Origin: JAUSIF01 sp964620215 | GTDB lineage: Bacteria; Pseudomonadota; Alphaproteobacteria; Rhizobiales; Xanthobacteraceae | Reading direction: 5' to 3' | Length of the DNA: 13,170 bases | Assembly: GCA_964620215.1 (NCBI GenBank) | Contig: CAZUJE010000082.1 | Location: 1-13,170, forward strand | In this document: in pieces, positions 1 through 6,397 of the stretch | Layout: each line of letters starts with the position of its first letter | Numbering within the stretch: position 1 is the first letter of the stretch | Translations under genes and position numbers: made by a program | Notes under the pieces: model-generated | Database searches by the model: none | Told to the model about the DNA's origin: nothing | The model's input: only the letters and a program-made list of their open reading frames with translations

Positions 1-1131
1 CAACACGCCGGCCTGAATCGCGGCGCCAATAGCAACGACTTCGTCGGGGTTCACGCCCTTATGCGGCTCCTTGCCGAAGAGCTGCTTCACTGCTTCCTGC
101 ACCTTCGGCATGCGGGTCATGCCGCCGACGAGAATCACTTCATTGATCTCGGCAGCCGAAAGGTTCGCGTCCTTGATGGCGCGGCGGCACGGCTCCATCG
201 TTTTCTGAATGAGATCGTCAACGAGGGCTTCGAACTTTGCCCGCGTCAGCTTCATCGTCATGTGCTTGGGGCCGCTCTTGTCGGCGGTGATGAAGGGCAG
301 ATTGATCTCGGTCTGCGTCGTGGACGACAGCTCGATCTTTGCTTTCTCAGCGGCTTCCTTCAGACGCTGGAGCGCCAGCTTGTCCTTGCGCAGATCGATC
401 CCTTGCTCTTTCTGGAATTCATCCGCGAGATAACCGACGAGGCGCATGTCGAAGTCTTCGCCGCCCAGGAAGGTGTCGCCGTTGGTGGATTTGACTTCAA
501 AAACACCGTCGCCGATCTCGAGAATTGAAATGTCGAACGTACCGCCGCCCAAGTCATAGACAGCAATGGTGCCGGCGGTCTTCTTGTCGAGACCGTAAGC
601 AAGTGCCGCCGCGGTCGGCTCGTTAATGATGCGCAGCACTTCAAGGCCGGCGATCTTGCCGGCGTCCTTCGTGGCCTGACGCTGGGCGTCATTGAAATAT
701 GCGGGAACGGTGATAACCGCCTTCTCGACCTTGGAGCCGAGATAGGCTTCCGCCGTCTCCTTCATCTTTTGCAGGATGAATGCGGAAACTTGCGAGGGAG
801 AATACTGATCCTTGCCATCGGAAACCCATGCGTCGCCATTCGACGCCTTCACGATGCCGTAAGGAACGAGCTTCTTGTCCTTCTCGATGATCGGGTCGTC
901 ATAGCGCCGTCCGATCAGGCGCTTGACCGCGAAGAAAGTTTTTTCGGGATTGGTGACCGCCTGACGTTTTGCCGGCTGGCCGACGAGACGCTCTGCGTCG
1001 TCCGTGAAGGCGACGATTGAAGGCGTGGTGCGCATGCCCTCGGCGTTCTCGATTACTTTCGGCGTCTTGCCTTCCATGACGGCGACGCACGAATTTGTGG
1101 TGCCTAGGTCGATACCGATGACCTTCGACAT
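1..1131 (-). CDS. dnaK: Chaperone protein DnaK (Hsp70), N-terminal 377 residues; 3' part outside window
   Basis: Cytoplasmic ATP-dependent Hsp70 chaperone that binds exposed hydrophobic peptides, working with DnaJ and with the exchange factor GrpE (encoded at 3803-4393). The visible 377 residues cover nearly all of the actin-like nucleotide-binding domain: phosphate-1 loop IDLGTTNSCV near residues 6-15, NEPTAAALAYG, the phosphate-2 loop DLGGGTFD and the adenosine motif VGGMTRMP. The family is usually about 630-640 residues, so the substrate-binding domain and lid lie left of position 1. The start is ATG at 1131-1129, with GAGG six bases upstream. The reading frame is open to the window edge. 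A sigma-32-like promoter lies about 95 bases upstream of the start codon, so heat-shock induction is likely. dnaJ is expected just beyond the window, but this is not visible. Identity is certain. Confidence 0.99.
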   Translation of the reverse strand, partial: MSKVIGIDLGTTNSCVAVMEGKTPKVIENAEGMRTTPSIVAFTDDAERLVGQPAKRQAVTNPEKTFFAVKRLIGRRYDDPIIEKDKKLVPYGIVKASNGDAWVSDGKDQYSPSQVSAFILQKMKETAEAYLGSKVEKAVITVPAYFNDAQRQATKDAGKIAGLEVLRIINEPTAAALAYGLDKKTAGTIAVYDLGGGTFDISILEIGDGVFEVKSTNGDTFLGGEDFDMRLVGYLADEFQKEQGIDLRKDKLALQRLKEAAEKAKIELSSTTQTEINLPFITADKSGPKHMTMKLTRAKFEALVDDLIQKTMEPCRRAIKDANLSAAEINEVILVGGMTRMPKVQEAVKQLFGKEPHKGVNPDEVVAIGAAIQAGVL

Positions 1132-1152
1132 GACTTACCTCATCTTTCTGGC

Positions 1153-1187
1153 AGGCTGTCCGGGCCCTGATGGCGCCCGCGCAGCCT
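1153..1187 (-). repeat. Two-tier stem-loop in the dnaK 5' leader
   Basis: On the minus strand AGGCTG pairs with CAGCCT, and inside them CGGGC pairs with GCCCG. A 2x2 internal mismatch separates the two stems and the loop is 9 bases. The structure ends about 11 bases before the GAGG ribosome-binding site, so it does not sequester that site. It might affect mRNA stability or act as a temperature-sensitive element, but it does not look like a ROSE thermometer. Confidence 0.5.
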
Positions 1188-1203
1188 CCAAACACAGGGA
1201 TTT

Positions 1204-1217
1204 GCCGCGTGAGCGGC
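1204..1217 (-). repeat. 5'-terminal hairpin in the dnaK leader
   Basis: A perfect inverted repeat, GCCGC-(4-base loop)-GCGGC, lies within a few bases of the predicted dnaK transcript 5' end. A hairpin there could protect the message from 5'-dependent decay. That role is inferred; the repeat is seen directly. Confidence 0.5.
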
Positions 1218-1225
1218 GTTCGCGG

Positions 1226-1257
1226 TTGATATAGGCAGGGCTTTTCGAGGCCGCAAG
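1226..1257 (-). promoter_or_regulatory. Sigma-32 (RpoH) type heat-shock promoter of dnaK
   Basis: Read on the minus strand, CTTG (1257-1254) is followed by an 18-base spacer and CCTATATCAA (1235-1226). The alphaproteobacterial RpoH consensus is CTTG-N17/18-CYTATNTNNG; every defined position matches except the final G. The predicted transcription start near 1219 gives a leader of about 88 bases before the dnaK ATG. Motif and position are seen directly; use by RpoH is inferred. Confidence 0.8.
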
Positions 1258-1269
1258 GCAACCGGGCCA

Positions 1270-1291
1270 CTTGAAACCCTGATTTTTCAAG
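1270..1291 (-). repeat. Inverted repeat between the GT87 gene and the dnaK promoter
   Basis: CTTGAAA (1270-1276) and TTTCAAG (1285-1291) form a perfect 7-bp stem with an 8-base loop. It lies 11 bases beyond the glycosyltransferase stop and 12 bases before the dnaK -35 box. There is no T-tract on either strand, so it is not a classical intrinsic terminator, although it may insulate the two genes. Confidence 0.4.
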
Positions 1292-1302
1292 GCGATCCGG
1301 CG

Positions 1303-2460
1303 TTAAGAACCGGTTTTTTGCGGAATTCTCAGGACTCCCCGCGCAAGCCAATACGCCAACAAGCAAAGCACCAGGAACGAAGCGGGCAACCCGGCCAGTC
1401 CCGTCAACACGCAGGTAACGGGAAGTGCCCAGACCAGACCGAGAATCAATTTGTCGGCGATGGTTTCCGCCCTTGCCCAGAGCGATATGAGCACCGGTGT
1501 GAAAACGGCCATGTCGTAAATGAAAAGATACGGCGAGGCGATGAAAGTGCCGGTCACAAGCGCCGCGACTTTCAAAGTCCAGTCGTCTGTCTTCCGCCAC
1601 GCCCAGACCAAGAAAATAATTCCGCCAACCGTAGCGGGAAGCTGGATCAGCCACGCAGCGTGTGCGTCCAGGCCAATCAAGCGCGCGTTCATGAACGCGG
1701 TCGGCATCATGCTGACAAAGATGCCTTCGGTTTTTGTGAATACATAAGCCTGATACGGCAGCGCCTTCTCGATGTAGGCGCTGAAAACTTGCGGGCCGTA
1801 AAGCAAGGCTGTGATCGCCAGAAGAATTGCTGCCGTAGCAACGGCAGAAATAATTACGCTCCACCGCCGGTCGATCAGAAGAATGAGCGGCAGGAGCAGG
1901 CCGAGCTGCGGTTTGATCGTGAGCAGTCCGAACGCGACGCCCGCCAGCACCGGCTTCCGTTCCAGCAGCGAAAGCCCGCTCCACAACATCGCCGCGGTAA
2001 AGAAGCCGTTTTGTCCTGTAATGAGGTTCACAAGGCTTGCGGGCGCCAGCGCCAGTGCTGCGATCTCAAGTTTTCCCGCGTTGGGCCGGGAGCAGAACCA
2101 GAGATAGACCGCCAGCCCCGCAAGCGACCAGACGATCAGCGCCGCCAGATAAGAGAGCCATGCCAGCGGCGCGATGAACGGCAGTAGGTGCGGCGGATAG
2201 GACCAGTTGTGCGGCGGCAGGTTCATGCCGAACATTTCGCGCAGGGAAGCGCGGTAGAGATCGTTGTCGAACAAAAGCTCGAGTGTGCCGCCCGCTGCCG
2301 CCTTCGCTCCGGCCCACATATTGACGAAGTCGCGCCCGATCAGATTATTCGTGGGGTCGATCAGACCATTCGTTGAAGAAAAATAGGAAACGATGAAACC
2401 CGCGGCCAGACCGAACCAAAGGACATAAGCGGTGGCGGCAAAACGATCGGTGCGGATCAT
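1303..2460 (-). CDS. GT87-family (DUF2029) polytopic membrane glycosyltransferase
   Basis: A 385-residue integral membrane protein with roughly nine to eleven hydrophobic segments, the first at about residues 8-27. The loop after it carries RDFVNMW (Asp44) and, further on, HNWSYPPHLLPF (about 84-95). Both are features of the GT87/DUF2029 group of GT-C enzymes, which includes mycobacterial PimE. GT-C enzymes transfer sugar from polyprenyl-phosphate donors on the periplasmic side, with an acidic residue in the first loop often catalytic; the substrate here cannot be told. The start is ATG at 2460-2458, preceded by GAGG five bases away. That start codon overlaps the probable start of the divergent alkB gene by 2 bp. 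It lies upstream of dnaK on the same strand, but dnaK has its own promoter and a 171-base gap separates them. The family call is good; the function is unknown. Confidence 0.8.
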   Translation of the reverse strand: MIRTDRFAATAYVLWFGLAAGFIVSYFSSTNGLIDPTNNLIGRDFVNMWAGAKAAAGGTLELLFDNDLYRASLREMFGMNLPPHNWSYPPHLLPFIAPLAWLSYLAALIVWSLAGLAVYLWFCSRPNAGKLEIAALALAPASLVNLITGQNGFFTAAMLWSGLSLLERKPVLAGVAFGLLTIKPQLGLLLPLILLIDRRWSVIISAVATAAILLAITALLYGPQVFSAYIEKALPYQAYVFTKTEGIFVSMMPTAFMNARLIGLDAHAAWLIQLPATVGGIIFLVWAWRKTDDWTLKVAALVTGTFIASPYLFIYDMAVFTPVLISLWARAETIADKLILGLVWALPVTCVLTGLAGLPASFLVLCLLAYWLARGVLRIPQKTGS

Positions 2461-3118
2461 GAAGCCTCGGGCGCAGCCAAGCGATGAATCCGAATCGCGC
2501 CATTCTAGCGCGAATGCTTCCGGCTTGCGTTTAATCCCGGAATTTCTCCGGCGCGATCAGCAAGGAGAGTTGCTGGGCGAATTGAGAAAAATCATAGCCG
2601 CAGCGCCTTTCTTCACTCCGCGAATGCCGAAAAGCGGAAAACCGTTCTCTGTAAAAATGACGAATTGCGGCCCGCTCGGCTGGGTATCCGACGAACTCGG
2701 CTATCGCTACGAGAAAATGCATCCCGAAACCGGGAGGCCTTGGCCGCCGATGCCGGAAATTCTTTTACGGGCCTGGGCGGAGCTTTCGAACTACCCGCAT
2801 CCACCCGAAGCCTGTCTTGTCAATTATTACGCCTCTGGCACCAAGATGGGCCTGCACCAGGACCGCGACGAACGAGATTTCACGGCACCCGTGCTTTCGC
2901 TGTCGCTTGGCGATAGCTGTCTGTTTCGCGTGGGCGGGCTAAAGCGAAGCGACCCAACCCGCTCGTTTAAACTGGCTTCAGGCGATGCGCTGGTGCTCGG
3001 CGGAGAAAGCCGGCTCATTTTTCATGGCGTGGACAGGATTTTGCCCGGCACTTCGGCCCTGTTCAACGAAGGCGGCCGGATCAATCTGACGCTGAGGCGC
3101 GTGGCAAAACCCGCCTGA
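2459..3118 (+). CDS. alkB: AlkB-type alpha-ketoglutarate-dependent DNA/RNA dealkylase
   Basis: A cytoplasmic Fe(II)/2-oxoglutarate dioxygenase that oxidatively removes methyl groups such as 1-methyladenine and 3-methylcytosine from nucleic acids. Counting from the ATG at 2459, the iron ligands are His133, Asp135 (HQDRDE) and His189 (FHGV). The 2-oxoglutarate contacts are Asn122 and Tyr124 (NYY), Arg207 and Arg213 (RINLTLRR). These align with E. coli AlkB His131, Asp133, His187, Arg204 and Arg210, shifted by 2-3. The substrate-side motif KMTNCGPLGW is also present. The 219-residue length fits E. coli AlkB (216). GTG at 2432 is an alternative start with a better ribosome-binding site (AAGGA, 8 bases), which would overlap the GT87 gene by 29 bp. 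No Ada protein or Ada-box was recognised nearby. Confidence 0.95.
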   Translation: MKPRAQPSDESESRHSSANASGLRLIPEFLRRDQQGELLGELRKIIAAAPFFTPRMPKSGKPFSVKMTNCGPLGWVSDELGYRYEKMHPETGRPWPPMPEILLRAWAELSNYPHPPEACLVNYYASGTKMGLHQDRDERDFTAPVLSLSLGDSCLFRVGGLKRSDPTRSFKLASGDALVLGGESRLIFHGVDRILPGTSALFNEGGRINLTLRRVAKPA

Positions 3119-3126
3119 GCCAGCGA

Positions 3127-3777
3127 TCAGAGCGCCGCTCTTTTAACGGAGTATTCCCGATCCATCGCTTCGAGCTTTTCGAACGCCCGCTGAAAATGCC
3201 GCCAGCGATTCATCTGGTTGACCTTCGCGCTCATTGCGTTCACCGGCAGCCACAACCGGTCGCCAAGACCGTCGATCACCACGAGCCGCCCTCCGTGCTT
3301 GTCGTGGGCGAGAACGATGTTGTTGCTTCTCACATCGGTGAAAACAACATTGTAGGCGATGATGTTGTCGCGCAGTTCAACAAGCTGCCCGCGAAGCTCA
3401 TCCGTCAACCCGCCGCTCCGGACAATCTCGGTGACCGTGGGAGCCAGTTTTCCGTCCCTGCCGCACAATTTTTCCACGACCATTCCGATCCCGGCATCGG
3501 TATCCACCTTGCCGAAATATTTTTGAATAAAGGGAAGGTCTTGAAGATTTTTCCGATGCAGGGAGCGATATTCCTTCAGCTCCCGGTACCAGCTCAGATA
3601 ATTTCCGCCCCTGCGCCAGGACTTGTACCAGACCCCGGGCTTTTCCAGCTTTGTGCGCTTGATGACTTTGACCAGCAAATTCTCATCGTGAGGATGCTGG
3701 AAAATATCACGGTAAGTACCGGACGCGAGCGGTTGAGCGCGGCTTAATTCGAGGCGTGTTCTGGTCTGATGATTCAC
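3127..3777 (-). CDS. YrbL-family kinase-like protein
   Basis: A 216-residue soluble protein of the PhoP-regulatory YrbL family, which has a protein-kinase-like fold. E. coli YrbL is a PhoP/PhoQ regulon member of unclear function. Kinase-like landmarks are visible: an N-terminal glycine turn PLASGTYRDIFQHP (about 16-29), Lys37 in LLVKVIK, Glu66 in WYRELKEY, a catalytic-loop-like FTDVRSNNIVL (Asp148, Asn152/153) and a DFG-like VVIDGLGD (Asp169). All positions needed for phosphotransfer therefore seem to be kept, though activity is inferred. The start is GTG at 3777 with no good Shine-Dalgarno sequence. It begins 25 bases after the grpE stop on the same strand, so it is probably the last gene of an hrcA-grpE-yrbL transcript. 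It converges on alkB with an 8-bp gap. Family assignment is fairly sure; the target is unknown. Confidence 0.8.
   Translation of the reverse strand: MNHQTRTRLELSRAQPLASGTYRDIFQHPHDENLLVKVIKRTKLEKPGVWYKSWRRGGNYLSWYRELKEYRSLHRKNLQDLPFIQKYFGKVDTDAGIGMVVEKLCGRDGKLAPTVTEIVRSGGLTDELRGQLVELRDNIIAYNVVFTDVRSNNIVLAHDKHGGRLVVIDGLGDRLWLPVNAMSAKVNQMNRWRHFQRAFEKLEAMDREYSVKRAAL
3129..3144 (+). terminator. Possible short intrinsic terminator after alkB
   Basis: AGAGC (3129-3133), a 3-base loop and GCTCT (3137-3141) form a 5-bp hairpin running directly into a T run (3141-3144), 10 bases past the alkB stop. It lies within the last codons of the convergent yrbL-like gene. The short stem and short T run make it weak. 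Confidence 0.4.
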
Positions 3778-3802
3778 GGGACGTTTTGGTTGCGGCGAAA
3801 AG

Positions 3803-4393
3803 TTAACTCGCCTGGCCTACATCTTCACCGTTGTTGCCGGCGCTCTGTTCTTTCGGCGGCACTTTCGATCCGCCCTTTGAAACGCCCACAAGTGCGGGAC
3901 GCAACACGCGGTCGCCAATCGCATAACCTGTCTGCACGACCTGCACAACGATGCCGGCCGGGACATTTTGATCCGGCACCTCGAACATCGCCTGATGGAA
4001 ATTGGGGTCGAATTTCTCGCCGGTCGGGTCGAGTTGCCGCACACCGTGCTTGGCGAGCGTTTTCTGGAATTCACGTTCAGTCAATTCCACGCCATCGAGC
4101 AACGCTTTCAGCGTTCCATCGGCAGTGGTCCGGGCATCGGCCGCAACCGCCTCCAGAGTGCGGTTTAGATTATCGGCGACGGCAATGGCATCGCGCGCAA
4201 AACCGGCAATTCCATAGGAGCGGGCATCCGCGATCTCACGCTCGGCGCGTTTGCGCACGTTTTCGGTTTCCGCGGCGGCGCGCAGATAGCGGTCGCGCAT
4301 GTCGGCAAGCTGCTTCTTCAGCTCCGCCTTCTCATCGGGCTGCTCCGCCAGCGGGGCTTCCTCGGCCGGTTCGAGCTTGTCGTCTTCAGCCAT
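3803..4393 (-). CDS. grpE: GrpE, nucleotide exchange factor of DnaK
   Basis: A cytoplasmic dimeric co-chaperone that drives ADP release from DnaK. The 196-residue protein has an acidic disordered start (about 1-20) and a long coiled-coil helix (about 21-75) containing RYLRAAAETENVRKRAERE. A helical bundle segment with ARDAIAVADNLNRTLE follows, then the C-terminal beta-wing domain with GEKFDPNFHQAMF and GYAIGDRVLRPALVGVSKG. All are standard GrpE signatures and the length is normal. The start is ATG at 4393 with GGA 8 bases upstream. It follows hrcA by 69 bases, a gap that contains a sigma-32-like promoter, so grpE may be induced independently of hrcA. Its partner dnaK lies about 2.7 kb further on, on the same strand, with three unrelated genes between. 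Confidence 0.98.
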   Translation of the reverse strand: MAEDDKLEPAEEAPLAEQPDEKAELKKQLADMRDRYLRAAAETENVRKRAEREIADARSYGIAGFARDAIAVADNLNRTLEAVAADARTTADGTLKALLDGVELTEREFQKTLAKHGVRQLDPTGEKFDPNFHQAMFEVPDQNVPAGIVVQVVQTGYAIGDRVLRPALVGVSKGGSKVPPKEQSAGNNGEDVGQAS

Positions 4394-4418
4394 CAGTTTC
4401 GTCCAATTGATGAATTCC

Positions 4419-4434
4419 GCCCCGATATCGGGGC
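4419..4434. repeat. Perfect 16-bp palindrome between hrcA and grpE
   Basis: GCCCCGATATCGGGGC is its own reverse complement. As RNA it can fold into a 6-bp GC stem with an ATAT loop. It overlaps the putative grpE -10 box, so it could be a protein-binding site at that promoter, or a processing or attenuation hairpin in an hrcA-grpE read-through transcript. It is unrelated in sequence to CIRCE. Confidence 0.7.
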
Positions 4435-4453
4435 TTAAGCTACGGAAATCAAG
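4422..4453 (-). promoter_or_regulatory. Probable sigma-32 promoter of grpE between hrcA and grpE
   Basis: On the minus strand CTTG (4453-4450), an 18-base spacer and CCGATATCGG (4431-4422) match the alphaproteobacterial RpoH consensus CTTG-N17/18-CYTATNTNNG at all defined positions but one (G for the first T). The predicted start near 4415 gives a leader of roughly 22 bases before grpE. Its -10 region coincides with a perfect palindrome. The motif is seen; use is inferred. Confidence 0.55.
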
Positions 4454-4462
4454 TCGTCGGGC

Positions 4463-5575
4463 TCATTTGCTCAGAACTTCGCTCACCACGCGGGCGGTGT
4501 AATCGACCATCGGGATCACCCGGCCATAGTTCAGGCGCGTCGGGCCGATTACGCCCAGCACGCCCACAATCTTGCCCGCGCTGTCACGGTAAGGCGCCAC
4601 GATGGTTGAAGAACCGGAGAGCGAGAACAGCTTGTTCTCCGAGCCGATGAAGATGCGAAGACCCTCCGCTTCCTCGGCCTTTCCAAGCAGGTCGATCACC
4701 TCCCGCTTGGTTTCAAGATCGTCGAACAACAGCCGTACCCGCTCCAGATCCTGCATGGCCTTCAGATCCTCAAGCAGCATGGCGTGTCCACGCACGATCA
4801 GTTTTCGGTCCGCGCTATCTCCACCGGACCAGCTCGCCAGACCGGCCGCGACGATTTTCTGGGTAAGTTCGTCAAGTTCGGTCCTCGCCGCGGTGAGCGC
4901 CTTTTCCATTTCGGTTTTTACTTCCGAAAGAGTGCGGCCCCGGATATGCGCGTTCAGGAAGTTGGTGGCTTCGGTCAGGGCGGAAGGCGGCAAATCGAGC
5001 GGCAGGTCCAACACGCGGTTTTCGACCTGCCCGTCATCGGATACGAGCACCACAAGCGCGCGGCCCGCTTTCAAGCTGACAAATTCGACGTGCCGAAGCC
5101 GGGGATTGCTTTTCGTGGCCATGACAACACCGGCCCCGCGCGAGAGACCCGATAACAGGGCGGAGGCTTCCGCCAGCACCGAATCAAGGCTTTCGCCGCG
5201 AGCGGCCTTCACCTGCGCTTCGATGTTGCGGCGTTCACTCTCCCCTACATCGCCGAATTCCAGCAACGCATCGACGAAAAAGCGAATGCCCATTTCTGTC
5301 GGCAGGCGGCCTGCGCTTGTATGCGGCGCATAGACAAGGCCGAGTGCCTCCAGATCGGCCATCACGTTCCGCACCGAGGCGGGCGACAGCGTCATTGGAA
5401 TGATGCGCGAGATATTACGCGAACCGACTGGCTCGCCGGTGGCGAGATAGTTCTCGACGATACGCCGGAATATCTCGCGCGAGCGCTCGTCGAGCTGCGC
5501 GAGACTTATATTCGTTGATCCGATCGGCACATCGACGGACAAGTTCAATTCCTGACACTGGGACACTGATTTCAC
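4463..5575 (-). CDS. hrcA: HrcA, heat-inducible transcription repressor
   Basis: A cytoplasmic dimeric repressor that binds CIRCE operators, usually at groESL in alphaproteobacteria, and depends on GroEL for activity. The N-terminal winged helix is clear (about 26-95: RSREIFRRIVENYLATGEPVGSR, LSPASVRNVMADLE, APHTSAGRLPT). The GAF-like core and C-terminal region end in IVGVLGVIGPTRLNYGRVIPMVDYT. The open frame from GTG 5575 gives 370 residues, slightly long, and that start has no clear Shine-Dalgarno site. TTG at 5542, with AGGA 7 bases upstream, or GTG at 5530 are credible alternatives, since conserved sequence begins near residue 24. It is divergent from rph and is followed by grpE. No CIRCE was seen in the window, so its own targets seem to lie elsewhere. 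Confidence 0.97.
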   Translation of the reverse strand: MKSVSQCQELNLSVDVPIGSTNISLAQLDERSREIFRRIVENYLATGEPVGSRNISRIIPMTLSPASVRNVMADLEALGLVYAPHTSAGRLPTEMGIRFFVDALLEFGDVGESERRNIEAQVKAARGESLDSVLAEASALLSGLSRGAGVVMATKSNPRLRHVEFVSLKAGRALVVLVSDDGQVENRVLDLPLDLPPSALTEATNFLNAHIRGRTLSEVKTEMEKALTAARTELDELTQKIVAAGLASWSGGDSADRKLIVRGHAMLLEDLKAMQDLERVRLLFDDLETKREVIDLLGKAEEAEGLRIFIGSENKLFSLSGSSTIVAPYRDSAGKIVGVLGVIGPTRLNYGRVIPMVDYTARVVSEVLSK

Positions 5576-5625
5576 TCATTATGTGCAGTTCCCGAGGCCT
5601 GCGGGCAAGGGCCGCGGCTACGCTC

Positions 5626-5655
5626 TTGTCGGAGACCATTAACGGCCCCTACAAG
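5626..5655 (+). promoter_or_regulatory. Possible housekeeping promoter for rph-rdgB-hemW
   Basis: TTGTCG (5626-5631) and TACAAG (5650-5655) are 18 bases apart, and each matches the sigma-70 hexamer at four of six positions. The predicted start is about 18-20 bases before the rph ATG. It lies in the 105-bp divergent gap with hrcA. The match is modest. Confidence 0.3.
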
Positions 5656-5680
5656 GGCGCACCTTGATCTGGAGGGTTCC

Positions 5681-6394
5681 ATGCGTCCCAGCCGGCGCGG
5701 CAACGACGAGATGCGAGCGGTAAGTTTCGAGCGCGGCGTGCTTCGCCACGCCGAAGGCTCTTGCCTCGCGAAATTCGGCGACACGCATGTGCTTGTTGCG
5801 GCAACTCTTGAGGAAAAGCTTCCGCCCTGGCTGAAAGGTCAGGGCCGCGGCTGGGTCACCGCGGAATATGGAATGCTGCCGCGCGCCACTTCCGAGCGCA
5901 CACGGCGCGAGGCGAGTGCCGGCAAACAGTCAGGCCGCACGCTGGAAATTCAGAGACTGATCGGCCGTTCGCTTCGCACAGTCACCGACCTTGTCGCCTT
6001 GGGTGAACGGCAGATTACGCTCGACTGCGATGTATTGCAGGCTGACGGCGGCACGCGCACGGCGGCGATCACAGGCGCCTGGATCGCGCTTTATGATTGC
6101 CTCGCCTGGATGAAGGCGCGGAAGATGTTCACGAAGGATCCTTTGAAGGACCATGTCGCCGCGGTTTCCTGCGGCATCTACAAGGGCACGCCGGTACTCG
6201 ACATCGATTACGCGGAAGATTCCGACGCCGACACGGACATGAATTTCGTGATGACCGGATCCGGCGGCATCGTGGAAATTCAGGGCACCGCGGAAAAAAC
6301 TCCTTTCTCCGAAGCGGAAATGGCGCAACTGATGACGCTCGCGAAAAAAGGCATCGCGCGGCTGATCGAATTACAGAAGATCGCGGTTACCTGA
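5681..6394 (+). CDS. rph: Ribonuclease PH
   Basis: A cytoplasmic phosphorolytic 3'-5' exoribonuclease that trims tRNA precursors, releasing nucleoside diphosphates; it acts as a ring hexamer. The 237-residue length is normal. Signatures in order are RPSRRGNDEMR (2-12), GWVTAEYGMLPRAT (57-70), GRTLEIQRLIGRSLR (85-99) with phosphate-binding Arg86, CDVLQADGGTRTA (116-128) with Arg126, and DIDYAEDSDADTDMN (174-188) with the metal-site acidic residues. The C-terminal residues expected in active enzymes are intact. The start ATG is preceded by GGAGGG 5 bases away. It is the first gene of a plus-strand run with rdgB (3-bp gap) and hemW, and is divergent from hrcA, an arrangement common in Hyphomicrobiales. 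Confidence 0.98.
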   Translation: MRPSRRGNDEMRAVSFERGVLRHAEGSCLAKFGDTHVLVAATLEEKLPPWLKGQGRGWVTAEYGMLPRATSERTRREASAGKQSGRTLEIQRLIGRSLRTVTDLVALGERQITLDCDVLQADGGTRTAAITGAWIALYDCLAWMKARKMFTKDPLKDHVAAVSCGIYKGTPVLDIDYAEDSDADTDMNFVMTGSGGIVEIQGTAEKTPFSEAEMAQLMTLAKKGIARLIELQKIAVT

Positions 6395-6397
6395 GCG

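Noticed and set aside
61..1020. Plus-strand open frames across 61-528 and 769-1020
   Set aside because: They lie antisense to dnaK, whose protein signatures are unmistakable on the minus strand; high-GC DNA gives many such shadow frames.
1153..1217. ROSE-type RNA thermometer in the dnaK leader
   Set aside because: The stem-loops do not pair with the GAGG ribosome-binding site and no U(U/C)GCU anti-Shine-Dalgarno segment is present.
899..1984. A 361-residue minus-strand open frame spanning the dnaK leader
   Set aside because: It crosses the dnaK promoter and the ends of both dnaK and GT87 in the wrong frame; its product is Arg-rich low-quality sequence.
1318..2187. A 289-residue plus-strand open frame
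   Set aside because: It is antisense to the GT87 gene, and its product is rich in Arg, Gln and Pro with no domain character, while the minus-strand frame gives regular membrane segments.
4394..5680. CIRCE operator (TTAGCACTC-N9-GAGTGCTAA) near hrcA or grpE
   Set aside because: Searched by eye upstream of hrcA, grpE and dnaK; isolated GAGTGC strings occur inside coding regions but never as the paired inverted repeat.
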